A DNA stretch of 26,317 bases from Larix sibirica. Its lineage: Eukaryota > Streptophyta > Pinopsida > Pinales > Pinaceae. A model generated the notes under the pieces. It did no database searches. It saw only the letters and a program-made list of their open reading frames with translations, and had not been told where the DNA came from. The position numbers were made by a program, and so were the translations under genes. Numbering within the stretch: position 1 is the stretch's first letter; each line of letters opens with the position of its first letter. Where the stretch lies: contig NWUY0300000709.1 of the NCBI GenBank assembly GCA_004151065.3, positions 1-26,317 of the forward strand. The letters run 5' to 3'. This document shows, one piece after another, positions 19,223 through 26,317 of this stretch.

Positions 19223-20060
19223 ATCATTCTTGAAAATGAAATTGTTTTGATGTAATTGTGTGTTTTATGATGCTTATGATTTCACTTTTTTTTTCTTCTA
19301 TTGATGTTGTTGAGGTTATTTTCAGTATTAACTAATTTTCTACTAAGTCAATAATAATAGTTGTGTTTGGATCAAAATTCTATTTTGGCCAAAATAAATA
19401 TTGTGTTTAGTATGATTGGAATGTTTTCCAATGGTATACCTACATGTTTAATTATGGTTGGTGTCAATAATATGATTACTAATCTAATGTTTATGGAATG
19501 GCTTGTTTCACTAACATAAGAATAAGAGATAAGTGTTCAGGGGGTAAAATTTCTCTTCCACATTACTGAACTGGTTTTTGATATTTTGTGGAGTGTGAAG
19601 ATTGTTTTGATGTTTCTTAAAGATTTTGTCATAAAAAGAATGTAAGCTTGGGTAGAAGAAGAATGGGTGGAGGGTTTTTATGTATCAAAACAATTTTAAA
19701 ATACACAATTCATAAGTGTATTTAACTTTATTTTAATGAATATTACAATTCTCAGGAGTCTGTAACTTATTTTAATGAGCATGCATAGCTAACTTGTGGA
19801 TTAGGGCTATGGTAATTTGAATATGAAAGCAATGATTGTTTTGGAAGGCTATTTCAAAATAAGTATTTTTTGCCTAAGGTATTTTCTTGAAATAAGGCTT
19901 ATTATGTGTTATTTCACATTCTCTTGCGTGTTATTTTTTTATATTAAGGTATATGTTCTAGTTGGTGGTAACATATAAGTCTCAACATACTTTGATCCTT
20001 ATGTCAATGGGGATGTCTATAAAGGTAGTGATCCTCTTACTAAGATAATTATTGATTAGT
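19223..20060. other. AT-rich spacer, no recognised feature
   Basis: No protein motif, tandem repeat or RNA gene could be supported on either strand. Reading frames are short. The last part (from about 20000) may be the very decayed upstream end of the RT fragment that follows. Confidence 0.5.
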
Positions 20061-20067
20061 TGTAAGA

Positions 20068-20650
20068 TGGTAATCAATCCAAAAAAGATCAATTACACTA
20101 ATTTTGTATATGACAATAACTGCTTGGAGGAAGTGACTTCATACAAATATCTTGAAATTGATCGTCATCACAAGCTTAACTGGAACTATACCATTAAGAA
20201 AGGATAAATGGAGGGTGAAAACCTTATTATGGGCTTGAAAACAATTTTAAATCAGTGGCCCTTTGGCTTTGGGATAAGAAGAAACTCCTCTTTGAGACTC
20301 TTGTCGCTTATGTTATCTTATATGGTTGTGAAGTTTGGGGTTGCAACATCTCTAGAGAATCTTGGAGAAAGACAAAGCAAATCCAAAAGCATTCTATATC
20401 TTGTAATCTCAAAATTAAAGACAATGCACCATATCTTATCATCCTCATAGAAACGAGTCTTTCCCTCATTGAGAGCATGACTATGACTAGGTACCGTACA
20501 AGAAAAAGATAAACAACATGGAAAACAAGAGGCTTCCTAAGATTTCTTCAAGCTCTAGTCAATACCACATGCAATTGAAACTAGGTTCACATAAAGAGGT
20601 CAAATCTTGACTAAATCATAGAAGGATTAAGGAAAATGTCACTTTTCTAA
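20068..20650 (+). pseudogene. LINE-type RT C-terminal fragment, different family from LINE-A and LINE-2
   Basis: The plus-strand reading from 20066 gives KMVINPKKINYTNFVYDNNC and then VTSYKYLEIDRHHKLNWNYT, stops at TAA (20203-20205), changes frame near 20255, and continues WLWDKKKLLFETLVAYVILY, GCEVWGCNISRESWRKTKQI and SLSLIESMTMTRY, then KRLPKISSSSSQ. YLGI-type, ILYGCEVWG and the QIQK helix are the thumb and post-RT region of non-LTR reverse transcriptases; the wording differs completely from the two L1-type LINEs, so this is a third family. The catalytic palm is absent. It is a short, old remnant; the family name is not known to me. Confidence 0.8.
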
Positions 20651-20674
20651 ATAATGATTGTAATGAAAACATGC

Positions 20675-20701
20675 ACAACAACAACAACAACAACAATAAT
20701 A
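20675..20701 (+). repeat. (CAA)n microsatellite
   Basis: An uninterrupted run of CAA triplets grading into AAT follows directly downstream of the RT fragment. It could be the simple-repeat tail that some non-LTR elements leave, but the gap of degraded sequence between makes that weak. Confidence 0.75.
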
Positions 20702-20782
20702 AAGTGACACATGATTTTACTAAAAACCAAGACCATTCTATCAACATAAGAACCCTATTACGATTCGAAATTTTGTCATCTT

Positions 20783-21000
20783 CCATCTAAATATTCCCCA
20801 AAAAAAACAATATAATCTATAAGATACTCGGATTAAAAATAAATAAAAACTAAAATTAAATATTAAAAAAAACAAAACCGTACCTTCACTTAACCCATCT
20901 AAATATTCCAAAGAAAAAAACAATATAATCTATAAGATACTCTGAATAAAATAAAAATAAAAAATAGAAACCTTATTGTACCTTGCACTTAACCCGTACT
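20783..21000 (+). repeat. Two-copy tandem duplication, about 112 bp
   Basis: CCATCTAAATATTCC starts at 20783 and again at 20895, and both copies continue into ACAATATAATCTATAAGATA and end in TACCTT...CACTTAACCC. Differences are small indels and point changes. Confidence 0.85.
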
Positions 21001-22044
21001 CCCACACATATAATCCACAAAATTTTCCTTATACAATTATAATCTACCATATATTATAATCTATTTTTACTAATAAAAACATTTTCATAAAAAGTTCAAA
21101 TTCCTTTATGTTAAAGTGGACATTATGCAATATTGTTCATACGTACCACTTATATTTAATAAACAATTTTAAAAAAAATATATCAATAAACTTTTGTCTC
21201 TCTCTCAACAGAGAACCTCCAGATTAAACTCCCTTATCACATAAAATGAAATTAAAAGCATCTATAAATATTAAATATATTAACAATTTAATAGGATTTA
21301 ATAACTTATAATAGGTAGGTATTCATCCCAATGAGAGTCCCATTTCTCAACTTAGCCAACTTTCACTAAACGAGTATGAGAATGAGGATTTTAACTCATG
21401 TGCTTTATAATATAATAATAATGCTTTATAATATAATAATAATGGATTATAAAATTGAAAAAAATCAAAGTACCTAATTCTTCCACCGAAGACATTTTAT
21501 GTATATAATATCTAGGGATTTGGCCATTTTAGAGGTCTTCTTGAAGTCAGATTATTTTTAGTTAACGTTACCACAAATTGACATATAAAATTGGTCATGA
21601 ACATTTTCTTCAACTAAAAACAAATCATAAAACTTTCTTTTATTTATCTCATTTTCAAAGAATCTTTACTCTATATATGGAGAATTCGAAGTTTTATTCC
21701 ATACATGGCAACCTACCAAGTTTCCAGCATGAAAACTATGATTTATAAATCAACACGAAAACTATGATTTATTAATTATATAAACTTATGGTCTAAATTT
21801 TACTTTTGTGTATGGAGAGAGGAAAATGTTGTTTTGGATTGTCTTATAATTTGGTTGTGGTTTCAAGAGATTTTTATTTTTATTTTAATTTATTTATTTA
21901 TGGTTTTTTTTATATGGTTCTAAGAGATTTCCAACTCACTTTTTCTAAGAATAAGGAAAACATAAATTCATTAAGCATTAGTGTTTTTATATTGCTTCCA
22001 CGCCATTACTAGGTTGTCCTATGAATATGATAATTACTAGGTTG
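21001..22044. other. AT-rich spacer with three short tandem duplications
   Basis: No coding signal is visible. The stretch holds a 21-bp perfect duplication (TGCTTTATAATATAATAATA at 21401 and 21422), a 26-bp-period repeat (GAAAACTATGATTTA at 21731 and 21757) and the first copy of a 28-bp-period repeat (ATTACTAGGTTGTCCTATGA at 22005 and 22033). Confidence 0.7.
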
Positions 22045-22502
22045 TCCTATGAATATGAATATGGCAAAAAATACAAAATAGTCATACATTGATCTTCCTC
22101 ATCCATCTTCACTCCAAGTGAGATCAATTGGATCACAATAGTATGAAAATCATTTAGATGCTTGACTACAAAATCAACATCATCCATTTTCAAGACGACT
22201 TCGAAAAAAGTTTATTAACCAAGGATTTAGCTCAATACAAGTCTCCCAACTTCTTTTAGAGAGTTGCTGTGCGTTTTTTCAGTAACATCCAATACCAATG
22301 AATTGGCTAGACAGAGCCTAATAAGGCTTCTCGCCTTTCTCTCCACCACTTCTAGCGCTTCATCATTCATACCAATGGGTTTGGTTTTAGATATTGCAAT
22401 CCATAGACCTCGATCTATGAGCAACTCCTCCATCTTGAACTTTCACAACTCAAAGTTAGTGCCGTTAAACTTCTCCATTTCTAATCAAGATGTGCTTGTC
22501 AT
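22045..22502 (-). pseudogene. Ty1/copia Gag N-terminal fragment
   Basis: The minus-strand ATG at 22502-22500 begins MTSTS, a TGA, then LEMEKFNGTNFEL, a TGA at the place of a Trp, and KFKMEELLIDRGLW, IRLCLANSLVLDVTEK, LGDLYxAKSLVNKLF and, after frame changes, HLNDFHTIVIQLISLGVKMD, EEDQCMT, LYFLPYSY. This is the copia-type Gag N-terminal and UBN2-like region (the FxGxNFxxWK motif is diagnostic). It ends at about 22045, in the 28-bp duplication, so protease, integrase and RT are missing. Gag would form the particle. The correct spacing to the primer-binding site upstream supports the assignment. Confidence 0.85.
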
Positions 22503-22598
22503 TTCACTATGAAAGATTTTCTTCTGCGCAAGTTCCTACTAAAACCAATATTAGATTAAAAAAACATTGTCCCTAATACCTTGGATCCGAGGTGATTA

Positions 22599-22612
22599 GT
22601 TTCTTATACCAA
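22599..22612 (-). other. Decayed primer-binding site (initiator tRNA-Met type) of the copia element
   Basis: The minus strand reads CA-TTGGTATAAGAAAC, against the usual plant copia TTGGTATCAGAGC complementary to the 3' end of initiator tRNA-Met. The first eight bases match exactly. It lies directly downstream of a CA that would close the 5' LTR and about 100 bases upstream of the gag ATG, where it is expected. Confidence 0.7.
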
Positions 22613-22915
22613 TGAAAAGAAGCATATGTGCGAAATTCACTTCCTACACTATCCAATGAAAGAACATGCAAAAAACTAAATAAACACAAGTAATGAACAA
22701 CACAAAAACATACAACCTTTAAACAATGATTCCTAGGTGGAAAACCCTTTTAGGAGAAATACCTCATGCTAAAAAGCACACTCCATGTATTATTTAGAAA
22801 TTAGCAAATAGTTACAATACATTACAAAGCCTTTTTGTATCTTCACAAATATCTTACCCTTTTATTCTTCTGCTTGTCATTGACTGAAAATGAAGTGTTG
22901 TACTATAAAGTATCT
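22613..22915 (-). mobile_element. Partial copia 5' LTR
   Basis: This is upstream of the primer-binding site on the minus strand. It contains ATACATGGAGTGTGC, GAGGTATTTCTCCTAAAAGG and GTTTTCCACCTAGG, followed by a T/G-rich part with TGTTCATTACTTGTGTTTAT, an R/U5 composition typical of plant copia LTRs. The 3' end (CA at 22614-22613) is clear. The 5' TG end is not found before LINE-2 begins at about 22920-22958, so the LTR is probably cut there by the LINE insertion. Confidence 0.6.
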
Positions 22916-22957
22916 CATGGAGGGTTAGGGTTTCCTGGTTCGTTGATGGAGGGTTTC

Positions 22958-25107
22958 ATGGCGATGCCGCCGGTCGAGGAAAATATAATAGGTTGAATTG
23001 CTGGGGATGGCATGCCTTTTGGTGGGAAAGGGATGGAGTGGGTTCATTGATAGTTCTGTAAAAATTTCAAAGTATATTCATCTGAATTTTTTGTCTTTCG
23101 CGGGGGTCCCTATGTAACACTCATGTCACTGACTGACAGGGTTCCGAAGATGGGGGGTTCCACTCCAGATAGAGACTGCCAGTCAGACGAGTGGTGGGAG
23201 AAAGGGAGTTTATTCAAATCCGATGAAGAATATAAGTCCTTACTTCGAGAAAGGTTCTAGACCTCTCCACTTGGGAATACAGACATTTTGACACCTTGCA
23301 CAAAGGAGCTGACAAGTGGCGGTAAGAAAGTACCCCCGTCACCTTTTGGTTTGGACTCCTAGTCATCTAGTGAAGGTTCAACCCAACCCATGCTGGAAAA
23401 AATCCTACCCCTCGTACACAATAATATTGTTTCATAGGGTCATGTCACGGCTCAACGTAACAATGGGTTCAAGAGGCACCATGGAAAGTGGAAAATGAGG
23501 AAGGAGGGTGGTTGCATGTTACTTGACAAGGATATAAGTCTGGAAGTCACCGTAGTGTTGTCAATGAAGGCCTCACTAGGAAAATTTATCTATCGGATAA
23601 TGCATCCTAAGGAAATCGCTCAATGTGTTTCCTCGTCTTGGGCTCCGTTGATAGGGTATAGGCCTGGAATTTCTTTATTGATCAAAGGCTGGTATGGCTT
23701 CGTCTTTAGAAAGGAGGAGCACGCTTCGCTTATTCTTGGTAAAACTTGGCTACGTGGGAACGAGAGTTTGATTCTTAATTGTTGGTATACTGGTTTCGAA
23801 CCAGACACATAAAGAGTGCGGTTTAGACACCTATGGGTCCATCTCCCAGGATTCCCACTAGCAATGTGGAATAGGCCTGTGTTCGAAGCGGTGGCGAATC
23901 ACCTCGACAGATTTCTATTCTTAAGCAATGAAGTTCTCACTAGTATGGACAAAAGGGTTGGGAGGATGCTTGTGGAAATTGACATGTCCAAGGGTTTATT
24001 AGACAAATTAGAGATTGAGTGGCGTGGGAAGAAATATGTTCAAACCCTAGACTACTGGGGACTTCCCTTTAGGTGCTCGCGTTACAAAGCAGTTGGTCAC
24101 CTATGGCATCAATGTCCCCCTGCGAGCTCTGGTTCAGAGATGGATGAATCCTCAGAAGATATCCAGGCCTAGACTTTAGATGACAGTTTCTCATTCGAAG
24201 ATGATTTTGGTGCACAAGGCCTAGTGGAGGAGCAATGTGGTGATATCCCTCAGAAGGAATCCTCTGACCACTCAAACCTGGTTGGTAAGCTTTGGTATCT
24301 TGACCCTGCATTTGTGTCCTCTCTATCAGATTCAGAATTAGTCTTTATTTCCTCTTTGGAAGTAAAAGGCGATTGGATAGGGGAGGATATTATCGGGGGA
24401 CGGGGGGTGGGGGGTCCTTATTTTTATTAGGGCATAGATGTATTTTTCCTTGAGAATTTATCCACTATGGTAATTGGCCCTTAGGTCGGGTTGACTCCAC
24501 CAATTATCCCTGGTATCCCTTCTTCAATGCCTCATATTATCCCTATTGTTGATCCCTCTCTATAAAAAAAAACTGATCTCGAGCCTATCCTGAACTCAAA
24601 TTGTTTGATTGATCCTCCCAGCTTGGTTAGGCACATACTGTCCTCCACCACAGAAATGGTTCCTTTCTGAGCAGGTTGGTCATTTGAAGAATCAAGTGGT
24701 CCCTTCTGAAGGAAATATGAATGATATTGAGGTTGGGGAATCTCCTGAGGGTTTGATTGGCTCAAAGGTGATTCCGTCATATTGTGACATGGTAAAGAAA
24801 TCTCCTCTTACTACGTGTATCAAAAACATTCCTAATGATTAAATTTTGAATGAGGATAAATCGTCCTAGTTTAATCAATTCCCCTGTGTCAAACACTGCA
24901 AAGGGGGTTAGACAAGGGAGATTGGCTCAAAATTTCTCTCCTATCAAAACGAGAAGCGCTAGGAAAGGGAAGCAAAAATTGCTAGGGGGAGATAAGGCAG
25001 AATCCTTCCAAATGGATGACACTAACAACACTCCTTCTACAAACTCAAGGGCCCTTAGATATCTGAAATCCCTAGCTAAGGTTAAAAAAGGATCTTCCTG
25101 TCTTTAA
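22958..25107 (+). pseudogene. LINE-2 ORF1: DUF4283 protein with CCHC knuckle (second Cys to Tyr)
   Basis: The ATG at 22958 (MAMPPVEENIIG) is in frame with everything to about 24430, so the start is well supported. The frame runs through stops (mostly TAG) into the DUF4283 block: KASLGKFIYRIMHPKEIAQC, GYRPGISLLIKGWYGFVFRK, EEHASLILGKTWLRG, then after a TAA at 23810-23812 RFRHLWVHLPGFPLAMWN. The knuckle at 24074-24115 reads CSRYKAVGHLWHQC: CX2CX4HX4C with the second Cys changed to Tyr (TAC at 24083, one G-to-A step from TGC). The tail (24116-25107) is acidic, then proline- and serine-rich, with two frame changes near 24650 and 24850, and ends at TAA 25105-25107. It would bind element RNA in a functional copy. 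Confidence 0.87.
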
Positions 25108-26317
25108 ATATCAAAGGGATTAGGGGCCCTCACAAAACATTATCCTTCAAAAGGATTGTAGATAAATGGAATCCAGATGTCATTTTTTTACAAGAAACCA
25201 TGGTGTCTATGGAGAAAGCTAGAAATTTATTTAAAAATATTAGAAAGGACTGAGATGTTTGCTCTTCTGATGCTGGGGGACAATCCAGGGGCTTGCTCTC
25301 TGCATGGAACCCTAGATCAGTAAATCTAGAGGCCTTCAGTACTCTGTTGGGGATTCTACTAAGTGGTAACATTTTGGGTTATTTTGAATATGTTAACTTG
25401 ATTAACTGCTATGGCCCATATGCAAATAGGAAGTAGTTCCGGGATCTTGGTTTTGAAAAGGGTTACTTGCAACTTCCTAATCTCTTACTAGCAGGTGATT
25501 AAACCTCATACTTACTGCATCAGAAACCTGGGGTGACTCGGCTAGATTGGATCCCTTAAGCAACTACTTTCAACACATTTTCTCTTCAGCAGGCTTGAAT
25601 GATATTGCTCCGGTCTCCATCATCCCTACCTGTAGAAATGGGAGGTTTGGCCTTGAGGGTGTCTCCAAACGACTAGACATGTTCATGATGGGGGACCATT
25701 TAATGGATATTATGCACATATATCGTTCTTGAGTGGAATACGATTCCATATTGGATCATAATCCTATCGTTTTAGAATTTGAAATTGATGGCTTTAAAAA
25801 TCCTTATCCATTCAAGTTCAATCACTCCTGGTTAAAAGAGGAGGATTTCAAATCACTGATTTAAAAGGAATGGTTAAGGTTTGAATATGATCCTATGGCT
25901 TCCCCATCTCATAATCTGGTGCAAAAATTAAAATTATTGAAAAGAGTAGTATTGAATTGGGAGTGTGACAGGAAAAAGTTGAATAAAGCATACCTTTGCC
26001 GGATTGAAGCTCAAATTGAGGCTCTTTACAAGGATAGTATGAAAGGTCCTTTATCTGATCAGGACCATTTATCTCTATAAGAATTGGAGAAAAGAAGATT
26101 AAAAATTTTAAGAAGAGAAGGGGAGACACGGCGTCTCAAAAGCAGGGCTTTACGGATCGCTTTAGGGGACTAGAATAACATTTTTTTTCACAAATATGCT
26201 GACATGAGGACAGTTAACAATTCGATCTGGTCTCTTAAACAAGGAGATGATATTTGGATACAAAATCAAAATGAGCTTCATGAGGATCTGATAACAGTGT
26301 TTAGTGCAGGGTTGTGT
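25092..26317 (+). pseudogene. LINE-2 ORF2: APE endonuclease and linker, start codon lost, truncated
   Basis: The ORF2 frame opens with IFLSLNIKGIRGPHKTL; the first codon is ATC at 25092, where a Met would be expected. FLQETMV carries the catalytic Glu, GLLSAWNPRSVN and INCYGPYANRK follow, then LLLAGD, where one base is lost at about 25498-25502 inside the GDLN motif. After that come ASETWGDSARLDPLSNYF, SKRLDMFM and LDHNPIVLEF, the place of the SDH motif with Ser changed to Leu. Further on are PFKFNHSWLKEEDF, the linker helices and GD-stop-NNIFFHKYA (a TAG where a Trp or Lys would be). The catalytic His and most fold residues remain, but the gene is broken. RT is outside the window. Confidence 0.88.

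Larger units (their letters stand above)
22958..26317 (+). mobile_element. LINE-2: second plant L1-type LINE, degenerate, truncated at right edge
   Basis: Order on the plus strand: ORF1 from ATG 22958 with acidic N-terminus, DUF4283 and CCHC knuckle, a long poorly conserved tail, and ORF2 from about 25092 with APE endonuclease and the start of the RT linker. It is related to LINE-A in layout but clearly diverged in sequence. It directly abuts a partial copia LTR. RT and the 3' end lie beyond the window. Confidence 0.9.

Noticed and set aside
22264-22512. 82-codon plus-strand frame
   Set aside because: Antisense of the copia Gag fragment, which has diagnostic motifs on the minus strand.

Overview
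This window reads as repeat-rich nuclear DNA of a land plant. It contains no intact gene and no recognisable host gene. Nearly every protein-level signal comes from a decayed plant retrotransposon: a Ty3/gypsy element with a Tat/Ogre-like Gag-Pro-RT, a Ty1/copia remnant, L1-type LINEs of the plant kind (DUF4283 plus CCHC ORF1; endonuclease, RT, zf-RVT and RNase H in ORF2), a third unrelated LINE-type RT fragment, and two probable tRNA-type SINEs. The density of old, stop-riddled elements separated by AT-rich spacer fits a large, slowly purged genome. The LINE and RT families remind me of conifers, but that is recollection, not proof.

Layout: 1-4425 is the minus-strand gypsy element, with RT cut by the left edge, then protease, zinc knuckle, capsid and a long Gag N-terminus whose ATG is at 4425. 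About 4426-8000 is probably its untranslated leader and 5' LTR; it is AT-rich, has no coding signal, carries an ATGCA-rich stretch and a TATA-like box, and its LTR ends are not resolved. 8842-9215 is a diverged two-copy host duplication whose second copy is split by a 200-bp SINE-like insert with an 8-bp target-site duplication. 9860-15564 is a plus-strand LINE (LINE-A), full length in domain content but broken by stops and frameshifts. At 15565 a single ambiguous base N joins it head-to-tail to a second, diverged copy of the LINE 3' half (LINE-A', 15566 to about 17440). 17441-18222 is AT-rich spacer. 18223-18935 is a four-copy, about 177-bp purine-rich tandem array. 18984-19193 is a second tRNA-derived SINE candidate. 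20060-20650 is a fragment of another LINE family. 20783-22060 holds several small tandem duplications. 22045 to about 22915 is a minus-strand copia remnant (gag, primer-binding site, LTR). 22958-26317 is a second LINE (LINE-2), plus strand, cut by the right edge.

The elements do not work together; they are layered insertions. The observations most worth a second look are the strong amber (TAG) bias of the stops in the gypsy gag, which suggests CHG-methylation decay; the N-marked LINE join; the TAATG overlap of ORF1 and ORF2 in LINE-A; the SINE with a readable target-site duplication; and the 177-bp array. I found no evidence of a new defence, biosynthetic or regulatory system.
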